Shown: one piece after another, positions 23,441 to 36,044 of the stretch | Layout of the letters: every line of letters starts with the position of its first letter | How positions within the stretch are numbered: position 1 is the first letter of the stretch | NCBI GenBank assembly: GCA_013397435.1 | Contig: VZRG01000188.1 | Span: 124,001 to 188,000 of the forward strand | Direction of reading: 5' to 3' | DNA from: Erythrocercus mccallii | Taxonomy: Eukaryota; Chordata; Aves; Passeriformes; Dicruridae | DNA length: 64,000 nucleotides | The notes under the pieces: generated by a model | Database searches by the model: none | What the model was told of the DNA's origin: nothing | The model's input: the letters and a program-made list of their open reading frames with translations, nothing else | Translations under genes and position numbers: made by a program

Positions 23441-26400
23441 TGTGGGTTTATTCAAAAAACTTGCTTAGCTGAGGTAGACAGAGGACTTCACCTGTGCTCT
23501 ATGAAACTGCAGATGCCTGGGGTGTCACAACTTTTCTGGGTTGCCAGGCACTCCTAAAGGATGTAATGTGTAATCCATGTGTAATCATGGAGAAAGTGCA
23601 TGGAGGAGTCACAAGGTGTTTCTCTCAAAGTAAATACCAGTTAATACCTGTAAATACCAGTTTGCTTATTGCAAAGCTGGTGAGAACTGACTTGATGGTA
23701 GGTACTGGGCAGAAAAGCGCAGGCTTAATAGGGATGATTAAACCATGGAAAAAGCCACAATTTTCATATTAGATGGGTTCAATAAAGGGATGCACTTCTC
23801 TTTATGAAGCAAGAAGGATTTATTCCAGTGGTTAAACCACTACAGAAAACAATAAAATTTCCATTTCTTGGTATCTTTTTAAAAAGTGTACAGCTTTTCT
23901 ACAAGGTAGTGCTGCAGCTGAACACCCACTTGCCTTTCTGCAGGAGAAACTTGGCAAATAGCTGTGCACGGTGTGATGTGTGAGGTTAGATTATGTTGTC
24001 AATGTGTGCTCCTTCTGGCACTAAAATCTCTGCTTCTAAAAATCAGTGACTGATCCAGGACTACCAACTCTACATCCCACAGAGCATGGTGCAGCAGGAA
24101 ACATCCCCAGAAGCTGACCCTGTGTGAAACAATTTCAGTTCTTCACCATGTTATCACCTTGGCAGGACATCATACAATTCTGTTATCCGGGGTTTACTCA
24201 TATTTTCCTTTATTTCCACATTTTCCTTTATTTATTCCTATTTTTTTTTTTTAATTTAGATTTATTTCTCTGTTGGATACAGCCATAAGGATGGCAGATA
24301 TTAAGGTATTTAAGAAGATGACTAAGCTCTAGTCTGGCATTAGCTGGACAGACTAGAAAATTTGGACATGAAATGAGAAATTGCAAAATATAACAGAGTG
24401 AGAAACTTATGAAAGTTACAGGGAACATCATGATGAATGGCCAGGTTCCACAGGTGGAGTTAAATAAAGGATAATCAAACTTCAGCACTAATTGGAGGGG
24501 AATTCTGGAGAGCTTTGGGTCATTACAAGGCAAAGAGTGCCTTGAGATCCATATCAGTAATATTAAAGAAGGCTGGGATTATACAGGGGATGGTATCAGA
24601 AATATCAAATTTGAATATGGCTATGGTCAGACTGGGACAAATGGAGAAAAAAACCCCTTAAGGACAAGTTGTTTATCATTATCATTATAAATTGTTTATC
24701 ATTGAGGGCACAAGGGCAGAGACAGGAAGGGGTCAGGATGGACTGGGCAGAAAAAACATTGGAGAATGAAGAAGAGATGAGGGTGAAGGGCTGTCCTTGC
24801 TCCTCTTGTCCACCACAGTCTGTACCTGATTATTTTCCTCTCTGAGGATTCGTTTGTGGGAAGCAGTCAATGGAGACATATAGAGAAACCTGAGTACTAG
24901 AGAAACCAGGGGTCTGAGAGTGCATATTTTGTGGGGCTGTTTCAAGGACATTAAGCTGGGTCACCAAAATCAGCCTTCAGCTTTCATCTAGAACAGGAAA
25001 TGGAAAGAACAAAATCCTGTGAAAATGGGAATTCTTGTATTTTGAACATGAAATCCGATGGGCTGACAGAAATCTGCATTGGTCTTTCTTACAATTTTTC
25101 TGAGGAAGAATTCAAATAAAACTCAGCCATGAGGTCACCTGAGCCAGTTATAACCACAAATAATCTTCAAGTCAGATGCCAATATCCAAACCCTGACAGT
25201 TTGGGAGAATTTTAATCCATTAAGCAATTAGGTCATTTCTCTAATTGAAACCAGGCCAAGATCTAGTCTCTGACATTGCATAATATTGGGAAAGGCTGCG
25301 TTCTGACCAGTCTCAAGGGCCATCTAATTAAAGGCTAATCAAAGTAATACTGATGAAAGGTTTTTAGTTTGTTCCATGTCCTTGGGTAGCACTTTGAGTC
25401 AGCATAGTGCCAGTGGTGGAGCTGGTTAATCACTGGGGTTATTGCTGCAGGTGCTTGATGGAAACAGAAGGCAGAACTTCTGCTGTATTTATGAATTATT
25501 CCTTCACTGTAGTTGAAAGATAAATATAGGAAAAGATACAGAAAATATGGCTGGAGGATATTTAATAAAAGAGCTTTTTCAGAGACCTGAATATCCATTA
25601 CTGTGGAAGCAACAGTTAACAGGATCACCAATTCAATCCATCTCAATCTGTGCACTTAGGTAGAGCCATATCCCTGTCACTATTTACCTGCTCAAATTTA
25701 TCTCCTCATTTGCCTTCTTATCGATACATAGATCTCTCTCTTTCATGTTTCCAGAGCACTTGTCACCCTGCGGTCTGATTTCTCAGCTTCTGGTTTTGTG
25801 GTCACCCTGTGCAAAAGGGACACAGAGGCTCTGGAAGTGATGCCTGGAAGGTAAAACTCCATGGTGCCACTGGAGATGAACCTTGCTGAGGGAGTTCTGA
25901 GGGTTAGGTTTAGGATCCACATGATTAAAGGAAGATGGGAACCTTGGGTCATTGTGTTCAGTCCTTTCTGTGGCAAGCACAGCACAGAAACCCCTCCAAA
26001 ACTGAGCAAGCACCAGCAGAAAACTAGGAGCTGGGAACTGGAAATCTACAGAGAAGCTTTTCTTTAATAATCAAAAACATGTACTGTGCAGTGTGCTCAG
26101 GCTGTAGCTCTCTGCTTTTGTTTATTTCCAATATATTATAATCTTATTTGTCTAGTTATGCATCTATCAGTTTGTTTTGTTTTTTTTTTTTTAATCATCT
26201 TGGCAATTGTATTCTCCTGTGATCTCATTATTGTGTTCCTTTTCTTTAAATACTTTCTTCCACTAGAGAGGCAACTATTTATCCACACAAGTACAGCACA
26301 AGGAGAAGGGGAGTTTCTTGCTGTATTTTTTTGCCTAAACAATTTGCTCACCTATCAGGTGAAGAAACTTTACTGTTTGGTAAATGGGATGAGTAGATGA

Positions 26401-28984
26401 AGCCATCATGCATCTCACTGGTGTTTTGTAACAGAAAAAGCACTTTATAGTGATGGGAGCTCCTTACCTTGTCTCACTTTGGCAGGCTGCAGTATCCACC
26501 TCCAAAATGACATTTTTGTGCATCTGTATCTCAAAAGATAACCCAGAGGAGGCCTAGATTCTTTATAAAAGGTTTATGCTCATCATTGCCTACTGAAACT
26601 TCCCTTTTGGGTCTCCTTTTATCACTCAACCCAGGCAGCAGATTAATTCTCTCCTAAATGTAAAATCTGATTATATTTTTTTCCATAAATCTAGACAATG
26701 TCAGGGAATTAACTCCAGGGCAGTGGCTCTCGGCCCTGACTTTACAAAGATTTTAGTTTAGAAAGGGTCCCAGCAGAATCTGCTTCTGTCCCCAAAACCT
26801 TTCAGTTGCTGGAAGGCAGTGCCAGTGAGATGCTGTGCATGGCAGTTGCTCCACAGCTGTTTTCAGGGTGAGAAACGAGAACAGATGGAGCAGTTGTGGC
26901 AGAAACAATCTCCAGGGTGGAAAACTCATGTCTTCTTAGTCAGAGCTGATGAGCTGAAGCTGGTGTCTGTGAGAGATTTTTCTCTGCTGTATAGGTGGAA
27001 TCAAGCAGGGGATATTAAATATGCAGTTTTCCAAGGGAAAAGCTGAAGTACCAGATAAAAAAATCAGGATGGAGCAATGGATTCAGATGGTGTGTTAAAT
27101 ATAATTTTCAGGTCGTGTCCTAGCATGGATACTTGAGAGGACTGTGTGGATTTGTATGGATGTCCTCAGTCAGCTTGGAGCCTCAGCATTGCTGTCACTG
27201 AGTTCATCCCCACTTGTAGAAAGTGGAAACACATGTATGCTTTATTGAGCATGAATGTTTTACAAGAAACATGCTTCCTGAAACATTCCGTTTGATAAAA
27301 TAGAGACGCTGGACAAGTTTCCAGTCATTCCAATCTTCTGCTATCACTGTTCTGAAGGACAGATCTCCTTCAGGAATTGCTGCAGCAGTGAGGACAAGCA
27401 CAGCTGGGGAATATCCTGGTGGCTGCGTGTTTCCATCTGAGTAGGACCAGGTTTGTAATATTCCAGTTTCCACCCAGGAGGAGCAGAGTGCCTGGGACAA
27501 GGGATTTTTCAGCCTGACAGCCTGCAGAAGTCAATGAACTCAGAAAAAGCTTCAAAATTATATTTTTTTACAGTCAAATCCATTAATTCCCTATGTACTT
27601 CCATCTTATCTTGTACAAAAGATGCTGCACGGCAGAATTACCCCAGGAGAGCAAAGCTGGCATCCTTGCCATCACATAATCATTGCTTTTTGCTTCCCCC
27701 AACAGACACCTATTTCCCACTCTTTCCTGGATTATGAGTGCTGGAAAATTTGAAAAGAAGCAGAGATGTACCAAGCAATAAAAAAACCAAACAAACCCAA
27801 ACCTGTTCTTTTTACCTGGGCTAGTGTCCCATGAGGGCATCCCTGGGTTTGAAAGGCTGGGCTTCAACTTTTGTCAGTTGGCTGTGTCACTGAGAGTAGA
27901 GTTAGGTTTGTAGTGAGTTATTTCTGGGCATACTTCATGCAGAAGAGTTGAATATACTTCCAGAGCCACAGTTACTCAATATTCTGACACCACACAAAGC
28001 TGCATTCATGCTATCACTACCACTGAAGGAACACAAGAAGAACTATTTGAGGAGGAAGAGGAAAATTTCTGACTCTTGTTTGAGGTCAGCAGTGAATAGG
28101 AGTGTCTGTGATGAGCCAGAATGGCACATAACAGGAATGCAAGCTGATATTTGGTTGCCATAGCAGATTGTGTCTTGTTGCTTCAAGTTCTTATGACTCC
28201 TACAAGCAAAGCTGAACTGTCACTAGCCCAGATACCAAAACCCAAAATTCATGGCCAGGAAACCTGATAATTCAATGTATTATGCTGAAGAACAACTGAT
28301 ATAAAGGGACCTTAAGGCAAATTAGTGTTCAAATACAAATCACAGCAATTTCAGAACTAAGAAGGAAGTTTTGTCTGTGTTAACTGTGCCATAAACAAAA
28401 CAAAAAGGAGATGCCTGCAGTTATTAGGTTTTTTTTTTTGTGGTTGCTAGAGAAGGATAAATGTTTCTTTCTAGATATATTGAATGGTTTTTTGAATGGA
28501 TAAAGTTAAGGAAAGTAGTTCAAGAGAAGAATCTATTCCCACAAAAATGAACAGAGTCAATCTCCTAAATATTTTTACAAGTATATAGCAAAGAACTGGA
28601 ATAGATGAAGTAGAATGAGCATTTTCTAGAATATTACTGAAAGCACAAGCAAAATGTCTGGTATATGATTTTAACTCAAAGTGATTATCAATTCCTTTTA
28701 TGCTTCAGTTATCTCAGACTCATTTTTTCCATTTTGCCTTTATAATAAATGTATTTGATTAAAGTCCTCTGGGACTTAATGAATCTTGAGATCAGCTAAG
28801 GTCTGTAACAAGTGTTTTCCTTTCAGAACCACTACCAAGGGCAAAAATTATAGAACTGAAGAAGGGAAAATTAGTTTTGTTAGAGGAACTGGTCAAAGAA
28901 CATAACACACTCACAAAAGCAATGGGGAAATTAAATAAATTAGTGATATGTGGAAATTGAGGCAGTAACACAGGTTCAAATGTA
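23441..28984. other. Long unassigned stretch (5.5 kb)
   Basis: Single-copy-looking DNA without a CR1 or LTR I can support. It has small local direct repeats: 'taaataccagtt' twice at 23630-23665 and 'ttgtttatcatt' twice near 24668-24705. It also has T-runs at about 24241-24253 and 26181-26193. Open frames of 60-106 codons occur on both strands with no recognisable domain. A 56-codon minus-stop frame at 28790-28960 (+) is discussed under rejections. Confidence 0.4.
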
Positions 28985-28990
28985 ACCACC
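28985..28990 (+). repeat. Target-site duplication, left copy
   Basis: ACCACC immediately precedes the TG that begins the LTR. It is repeated exactly at 29401-29406. Confidence 0.85.
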
Positions 28991-29322
28991 TGTTACATAC
29001 AGATAAAGGTATAAAAGTAAGACCTTATAAAATATGGTTTAGGCCCTGGTACTCTAGCTAAGCTATCAGTCAGCTTGTAACTTCCCATGTGAAAAAATCA
29101 TAAGAGTGAAAGCAATTAGCACAGCAAACTATTCTGGTAACCGAACTGTTCCCACCTGCATAAACAATAAATCTACCCCATGAGAATCACTAAAGAAAAT
29201 ATGTAAACAATCCAAAAATAGAGAGATTTGATGGACAAGTAAAATGCCATTTACTAACCAGTCAATTTAGTGGCAAGAAGCCACTAACCAATTGGAGTTG
29301 AACACGAGGTCTGTGAAAACTG

Positions 29323-29330
29323 TATAAAAA
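29323..29330 (+). promoter_or_regulatory. LTR TATA box
   Basis: TATAAAAA lies 28 bp downstream of a CCAAT-type motif and 12 bp upstream of AATAAA, giving the compact U3-R arrangement of an LTR. Whether it is active cannot be judged from sequence. Confidence 0.7.
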
Positions 29331-29341
29331 TGAGTTATGTG

Positions 29342-29347
29342 AATAAA
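29342..29347 (+). terminator. LTR polyadenylation signal
   Basis: A canonical AATAAA in the R region, with T/G-rich sequence ('tgggtttttcctg') directly downstream, as expected for a poly(A) site. Confidence 0.7.
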
Positions 29348-29400
29348 GAATGGGTTTTTCCTGCATGAGAAAACTGAATCCTCTCTGCTTTACTACAACA

Positions 29401-29406
29401 ACCACC
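29401..29406 (+). repeat. Target-site duplication, right copy
   Basis: ACCACC directly after the terminal CA of the LTR, identical to 28985-28990. Confidence 0.85.
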
Positions 29407-29577
29407 TTGTGCAGATGCTGCAAATGACAGTTCTCTAGAAGGATTTAGATGTGGAGATAAAACAGTACTGAGGTGGAAAGAAAGCAGATTGCTTTTGGAA
29501 GTGCCGATCCATCCATTGATGGATGGATTTCTCCCTGTAATTTCTGTTAGTGTGCCAAATAAGATACCTTTGGATGG

Positions 29578-29870
29578 TCACAGAATTATAGAATGAGTTG
29601 AGTTGGAAGGGGTTTAAAGATCATCTTTTCCAAACCTATGCTGAGGGCTGGAGCACCTTGTTACCAGACCAGGTTGTTCAGAGCCCTCTCTGAACTGGCC
29701 TTGGACATTTCCAGATGGGGCAGCCACAGCTTCTGTGGGCAACCTGTGCCAAGGTCTCACCACCCTCAGAGCAAAGAATTTCTTTGTAACATCCAATCCA
29801 AATCTACCCTCTTTCAGCTTAAAACCCTTCCCCTTTGTCCTATTGCTACAAGTCCTTGTGCTTGGTTGCT
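29578..29870 (-). mobile_element. CR1 LINE, 5'-truncated 3' copy
   Basis: Reverse CR1 with its tail at 29578 ('cacagaattatagaatgag'). It runs through the 'ttggacatttccagatgggg' and 'cttctgtgggcaacctgtgc' blocks into the ORF2 C-terminus. The minus frame 29928-29614 keeps FGLDVTKKFFALRVVRPWHR-type sequence. It belongs to the same subfamily as the copies at 34073, 44738 and 59757. Confidence 0.95.
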
Positions 29871-30706
29871 GAAACCAAACTTGTGCCCAACTTCTGCATT
29901 GTGTGGCCTTGCCTGTCCAAGGCAGCAATCCATCTCTGTGGGCTCTGCTGCATTAGAGTTTGTGATTCCCACTTGAAAAACACCAAATGAAAAATTTGTT
30001 ATATGAACTGTCACAATATAAACTCCTATATTTTATCAATCCAAAATTTACTGCTTTGTTACACCCCAGCTTTATGTAGGATTTTTAATCACATCTGGAA
30101 AACTTTCAAGGTTTCCTCATCACAGCGTGTTTAGAGAAACATTTGTTTGGTTCTTGGTGGGAAAAAGAAGACAGAGACTCTAAAACTCAGGACTTTTCCA
30201 AGCAGCTGATCGATGACATCTTGTCCATTGTGGTCAAAAACTTCTCTTGAATCAAAAACTCAGTGAAACGCAGGAGTTAAGAGATGCTGCCTCTCTTGGA
30301 TAACTCAAGAGGATATTTTATATATTTAAAATCTACCCAGTTATAGCAGGACATTGGCCCTGGCTTTTATAACTTGGAATCGGGGAGTGGATGCAGGATG
30401 AAAGCTAATGGAAAGAAGCAGGACCAAAATAAATAATAATTTATTTTGCATTTGGGCAGTGCTATTTGGACTAATCTGTAACACTGAGGAATTTTTTCCT
30501 GTCCCAAGTATTGCTGTAATGGATGTAAATAACAGAAACTAAACTCCTTCTCCATATTTGTGGGGTATTCCCTGGTAATGTGTGTCTCCTGCTACTGTCA
30601 GAACCAGGATGATTTCTTTAAAAATCTGAAATTGAACTAATGGTGCAAGGAGTGTATCCACATGACAAAGGACATTCTGGTGGCTTGGTTTCTCAGGGTC
30701 TTTAAG

Positions 30707-30777
<71 letters not shown>

Positions 30778-32737
30778 GAAAGATTATTTCCATTCCCATG
30801 ACATACTGTAAAATATCAGTCATTAAGGAAGACGATATATTTGGGAAGAATTTTGATAAAATCTTCCAGACCTGGCAGCTCATATGCTCTCCATTTCCTA
30901 CCTCAACTGAAATACACACATTGAAGGAGAAGGGGTTAATTCTTATGGTTCAAAAATAAATGAACATGATGTCAGTATATTTTTTTATCCCACCAAAGTG
31001 GATAATTAGATAGAAAGTGAATATGCAAAGGGTTGCAACAAAAGAGCTTTTGGGTTGAAGGTTTTTTGGAATCCAGAAAAGTTGGTGTCTTTTCTGAGAT
31101 TCGCATCTCAAACCAATTTTATTTATTTATTGGCAAAGCTGATATTCCTTGATTTGTCTTTTTTTCTCTCTCTCTTTACTGAAATTGTAAAAGATGCATT
31201 CTGCTTAAAAATAATGAATCACAGCATAGGTGACTTAAAGATAGACTTTACTGTTTGGAACAGATATTTGTTACAGCTCAGAGATGGGAATATTATTCCA
31301 GTCCTTCCCTTCCAACATGGACTATGTACTAAAAAACTCCTCATATTTTTATGTTCTTTGAGAAAACTTTACAGAAGCAAAATAAGTAAGTGTCATGATA
31401 ATAATAAGTAAACAAAGAAAATTAAACATCTGACAACTGTGCACCATGGCCTTTGAAAATAAAAAAAGACTTCAAATAGCCCGGGCCTCAACTGCATTAT
31501 TTCTACCAAGAAAAATTCTGCCCTTCTCTTTCACCCTTCTTTTATTAAAAAGAAAACTGAAGTGCCTATACACCCAGATAAACATTTCCAAAAATCTTTC
31601 TCTTGCTGTTTTTAAAGTTTTTTTGTTCACTGTCCCGCATGCAACAGTGCTTTGAGAGACTTAAGTATGTTCTTAAAGTTAAGTGTGTCTTAAATAGAAT
31701 TATGCTCAAAGGAAGTGAAATAAACTTGTGTTCATGCTGTTTTGAGTTGGATCTTTGACTATCCATACAGAAGTGTGGAGTAAAAATGCCATTTTTTACA
31801 GAGTGGCAAATGATTAAGAACTGGGAAGAGGGTAAGGGTAGGAGAGGGGATCTCCTCCTGTTATAATTATCAGTAGAGAAGAAATAACACATTCCTTTAA
31901 AACATTTCCCTCTAAGGTAACTCCAGCTTCTCATTTTCTAAGAATCTAAGAGGGAAAAAGCCTACTTGAAAAACAACAGAAGCAGAAAGAAATAGGAAAA
32001 GGAAAATAAAGATCTCCTTCTAGATTATTAATGTTGGTAGGATAAAAAAGTGCTTGGAGACATGTTTTGTAATGTTATTTCATTACCTGCACAGCTTACT
32101 TACTACTTAATCCATATACTTATTTATCTGGATTTGAAAGAAGCTGACAAACTGAGGCAATATTAGAATGCAACAACACTCCAATTAGCCCTCACAACAT
32201 TAATAACAATGATGTGCCACCTGTATCTGTTAAATATTTTACCATCTTAGTTTAAGTTAATTGAAGTTAATCAGCAGCATAGTGAGGTCAGAAAAAGCTG
32301 AGAGAAATTTTTAAGGGATGTGATGGATTCATGCACTCACAGACTTCACCCAAGAACAAAACACACATCTACATATACATGAGGTGACCCAAGACAATTA
32401 AGAGCCAGGAGTACCTTTATTTGCTTTAATAGGATATAGAGAGAAGCATGGATAAATTGTGCAAGAATTGGATTGATTGCTTCCATGTTCCCGAGGGAGC
32501 TGACTATAATATCTTTCTATCCACCTGCATAAAGATAAATATCCAGGAAAGAAAAAAACCATTTGTCTGTGTCAACACATCATTAATGTCAACCCTGGAT
32601 AGCAAAGTAGCGTGCTTTGTCCTCCTGATTTTACTGCCCTATGTGTTTTGAGCAGGGAATTTTCCATCTTTCTCCATGGCTGTTGTGCTGCTGATGGATA
32701 CATTGTGCATGATCTCTCTTTCCATTTAGAAATAACA
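29871..32737. other. Unassigned stretch with a (GAAA)n tract
   Basis: Apart from the tetranucleotide repeat at 30705-30784 I see no named element. Frames of 60-126 codons occur, the longest (30539-30919, minus) being only a translation of the repeat and its flanks. 31055-31411 (+, 118 codons) has no motif I recognise. Confidence 0.45.
30705..30784 (+). repeat. (GAAA)n microsatellite
   Basis: About 19 near-perfect AAAG units with slight decay at each end ('agag'). It is an uninterrupted purine strand of ~80 bases. Its length makes it likely to be polymorphic. Confidence 0.97.
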
Positions 32738-32897
32738 TCTCTTGGCTGGGGAAGATCTCTTAGATCATAAAGTCTAACCATTAGCCCATCACTGCCCAGC
32801 CCACCACTAAGTCCTATCCACAAGCTTAACAAACACGGTTTTTTTATCACAGATGGAGATTCCACCAGTTCCCTGGGCAGCCTCTTCCTCATTTTGC
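32738..32897 (-). mobile_element. Degraded CR1 LINE fragment
   Basis: A worn reverse copy. 'ggggaagatctcttagatca' and 'aagtctaaccattagcccat' recall the 3' UTR, and 'agattccaccagttccctgg' followed by 'gcagcctcttcc' matches the ORF2 end. The octamer tail is lost. It is older than most copies here. Confidence 0.8.
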
Positions 32898-34072
32898 ATG
32901 TGGAAATTCCTAGACTCAGCATTACATGTCTTAATTAAATTACTTAAGAAGCTGGACCAAAACAGTTCTATTTGGAACTGGAGCTTTTCAACCCCTTTTA
33001 ACCTGTTATGTCAAGACCCTGATCTTAACCTAAAAATACCAGGCCACGAAACCCCTAAAGAGTGACTGAAAAAGAGAAATTAGAATTGCAGTAACATTCT
33101 TATTTGCTTTGTCCTGATGCCTCTTATTCTTCTGTCTTCATTTCTTCCTTTTTAAAAAACTGCACATGAACTTTGGCTCAGTCTATTTTAAGCAGCCACG
33201 TGTGCCAGCAGCGTGAGTGCTCAGGTCAGCAGAGGAGCCTTTCAAAGCTGACATGGTGAACTCTAATGAGACCATCAGAAGCAGCTTCACTCTCTCCTGC
33301 TGATGTACAGCGTGTTCAGTTGAACTTGACACGGATTACCAGGTTCTAATTCATTTAGGTGTTGGTCAGGGGATAATTTCCAACACTTAGAGAAATAAGT
33401 CTTCAGAAATCTGACAAAGATATAACATAAAACCAGCAAGGCACGAAGGAGTATTAACATATATGTGTGTAAGTGGATATAGTTTAATCAGGGTGGGGAT
33501 GCCAAATACCCAACTGGCCTGAAGCAACAGTAGTCTCTAACTTGTTGTGACTTTGAGGGAAGTGTAAAAAGATACCCATATTGATTTTTAATAAACCCTG
33601 TGAAAGGTGTTCTTGGAGCTCCATCCCTCAGCATACTTTCCCAGAAATAGATTCAGATGTTGGGGTTTCACTTGTTTGTGTCTGAAGGCCAATGTGTTCT
33701 TGAGCTGAAAATGAAACACTGAGCAGTTGCTGACTCAAACTGACACGTTCCGAAAATCAGGGGAGTTAGATGTTGTCAACATTCAGTAAACACATACAAA
33801 CAAGAAAAGCAAAAAAAAAGAAGGAAAAAAGAAAGACACTAATTAGACATAATACCCTTTGACAGGCCATTTATGAACAGGATTGATTAAACAGATATTA
33901 TTAACTTCTCACACCCAATTCCCGCTTCCAATTTACAGGTGCAGGCAGCATGTCAATAACCAGTGTCACCACATCCCCACTGGGGGCTTGAGGTGTTTGC
34001 CCTCAACCCCTCCTCTGTAGACCCATGTTCTATAGAGATTTTCTTCTTTTCCACTGAGCAACCTCTAGATTT
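32898..34072. other. Unassigned stretch with a possible conserved non-coding patch
   Basis: No repeat is identified. 33190-33370 keeps several CpGs ('cacgtg', 'agcgtg', 'acacgg') in a CpG-poor setting and looks even in composition, as conserved elements often do. This is impression only. A/G-rich patches lie at 33803-33838. Confidence 0.35.
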
Positions 34073-34353
34073 ACAGAATTATAGAATCACAGAATGGTTT
34101 GGGTCGTCTCATTCTAACCCTCTGCCATGGGCAGGGACACCTTCCACTATTCCAGGTTGTTCCAAGCCCTATCCAACGTGGCCATGAGCACTTCCAGGGC
34201 TGGGGCAGCCACAGCTTCTCTGGAAAACCTGTGCCAGTGTCTCACTGATTTTATAAAGAAATTCTTCCTAATATCTAATCTAAATCCTTCTCAATTTTTA
34301 GGCCATTCCTCCTTACCCTACCTTCTCCTTGTGAAAAATCCTTGTCCAACCCT
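34073..34353 (-). mobile_element. CR1 LINE, 5'-truncated 3' copy
   Basis: The tail at 34073 ('cagaattatagaatcacaga') leads into 'atggtttgggtcgtctcatt', where ~15 bp of the usual UTR are missing. Then come 'ccatgggcagggacacctt' and ORF2 C-terminal sequence to about 34353. The missing block is a small deletion special to this copy. Confidence 0.94.
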
Positions 34354-35883
34354 GTGTCTGAAGCACACCAGCGAGTCAGAAATCAGACAGTGGGATTCAA
34401 AATACAAGAGTCCATTGTACAAATAGACATAGGAGAGAGATGGAAAGAAAATAAACAAAATTAAACCAGGGAATTATTGTTTCTGTTCCTCTCCTCCCTG
34501 CTGGGTTTTCTTCTCATTTCCATCTTGACGGGATGATACTGTTTTGGAGACAAAACCTCTGTGCTTTTCTGGGCAGTGAACTGTACAGGCACAGTGTGGG
34601 CACAGGGCATCAAGGACCAGGTGGAGTGAAATAATCTCCTAATTGTGAGATTTTGGAAGAGCTAATATCAGGGAGACAAAAACAGTGCGTCCCAAATACA
34701 GTCATCATAAATTTCATAAAAGCAGGTTTTGTATAGAATTCATGTTGTTAAGGATATCTAATAGGAAAATTGGAAGGTAGCTGAAGTTCTGCTGATTTTT
34801 TTCTCTTTACATTCTTGCAAAATTTGCTGATGCAATAATTTCAGACCAAAATACATCACCTGTGTGAAAATCACCTGACATCTCACCTATTATAAACTTC
34901 TAAAGGAATTTTCTTCCAGAGACTGTTATTAGTTATTTATAAAGATTAATTTTCCTCTTTTTCAGGATAAATCTTTTGCTTAGGAGGTTCCAATATTTTC
35001 TTATCTTCACAGTATAGTTTTTATGTAAGTTTTATATAAGTAGTACAGGAAAGACATCGTACTTCAAGGTGAACATTTTTATGAACTTCTGTGTTTCTTA
35101 AAATCTATTTCTATTGTAATTTAATTTCTTCCCTTCTTTGTTTGTGCCTTAGAAGATAAATGAACAGAGGAACTCTGATTAGTCTGAAATTTGTTTATTT
35201 CCTGTATCTCATTGCTGTAACATTTTCTTTTTCTAGTAAATGTGTATCTACAGAAGAATTATTTTTCTTTGTGCTTTTTAAAAAATTATTTTAGCATTGT
35301 TAGTGTTTTGTGTCCCTGTGACTTCCTGTAATTATACCAGGGAAACTTAATTCCATGAATATTTTTGAAAGAAGGTATTTATATAATTTAAAACAACAAC
35401 CATCTTTACTTGAAAGAAGAAAACTCTACAATTCCTGACTGAAATTCTCAAAATATTTTTACATCTCTCAAATCAGCTGATATTAATTCTGATATTTAAT
35501 TCTGATATGTTGAATTTTGGACTCTTCTCTAAGGAAAGAAAAGGATCAGAACTGGTAGATTAGGTTTGAGAAGAAAGATAGTATTACATAAGCTGGTAGG
35601 AAATTATCATTAATTTCTTCTGTGTCATTGTCAAAAGTGAAATCCAGCAGAAAATTTTTAATGTTCTGGATATCTTTAGGGAAAAAGAACAAGAAGATGC
35701 GAGATAAATAATTATAACTATGTCCTAGGATCAGACATACTTAACTCTTCTGTATGAAAATTATCCACTTTCTTAATTTCTTGCTCACTCAGTAGCATTT
35801 TGGACGACTTTGGGGATAGACTGAGCAATTTTATAGCTTGCTTAGAACAGCAGCAACACACTTTCAAGGACTGCACATATCAT
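34354..35883. other. Unassigned AT-rich stretch
   Basis: Strongly AT-rich, especially 34900-35760, with frequent stops and no frame above 75 codons apart from the run-in from the CR1 at the left. No repeat family is recognised. Confidence 0.5.
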
Positions 35884-35927
35884 GGAATCACAGAATCCTA
35901 GAATCACACAATGGTTGGAGTTGGAAG
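35884..35927 (-). mobile_element. CR1 LINE 3' end, left part of an LTR-split copy
   Basis: 'gaatcacagaatcctagaat' then 'cacacaatggttggagttgg' is the 3' tail and UTR start of a reverse CR1. The copy breaks off at 35927 and resumes at 36640 with the expected next bases, so a 712-bp LTR has been inserted into it. Confidence 0.88.
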
Positions 35928-35945
35928 TGAAGCACAGAATAAGGA

Positions 35946-35968
35946 CTTTACAATTAGAAATTGTAAAG
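35946..35968 (-). repeat. Perfect hairpin next to the LTR poly(A) signal
   Basis: 'ctttacaatt' and its exact reverse complement 'aattgtaaag' are separated by three bases. In the LTR's transcript sense it starts ~10 bases after AATAAA, near the R/U5 border. Confidence 0.8.
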
Positions 35969-35977
35969 CAGGTATGT

Positions 35978-35983
35978 TTTATT
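35978..35983 (-). terminator. LTR polyadenylation signal
   Basis: AATAAA on the minus strand, ~50 bp before the LTR's terminal CA and ~70 bp after the nearest ATTTAAA. This spacing supports the minus orientation of the element. Confidence 0.65.
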
Positions 35984-36044
35984 TCCAGCTGGGACACACG
36001 GGGGGATAGCTCCTCCAAACCATGCATACCTGGTCAAGACAAGG

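Larger units (their letters stand above)
28991..29400 (+). mobile_element. Solo LTR (410 bp) with intact promoter and poly(A) signals
   Basis: It begins TGTTACATAC and ends CTACAACA, so the ends carry the TG...CA and the short inverted TGTT/AACA of a retroviral LTR. It is flanked by a perfect 6-bp duplication, the size typical of beta/alpha-retrovirus-like (class II) and some other ERVs. In order it holds a U3 with a CCAAT-like 'ccaattgg' (29288-29295), a TATA box and AATAAA. No gag, pol or env sequence is next to it, so it is the product of LTR-LTR recombination. Confidence 0.85.

Noticed and set aside
28790..28960. Charged, helix-prone 56-codon frame preceded by a splice-acceptor-like 'ttttcctttcag', just left of an LTR, suggesting an ERV env or accessory exon
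   Set aside because: The LTR at 28991 has its own target duplication (28985-28990) directly to its left, so the frame is host flank and not provirus interior. It has no start codon or identifiable family.
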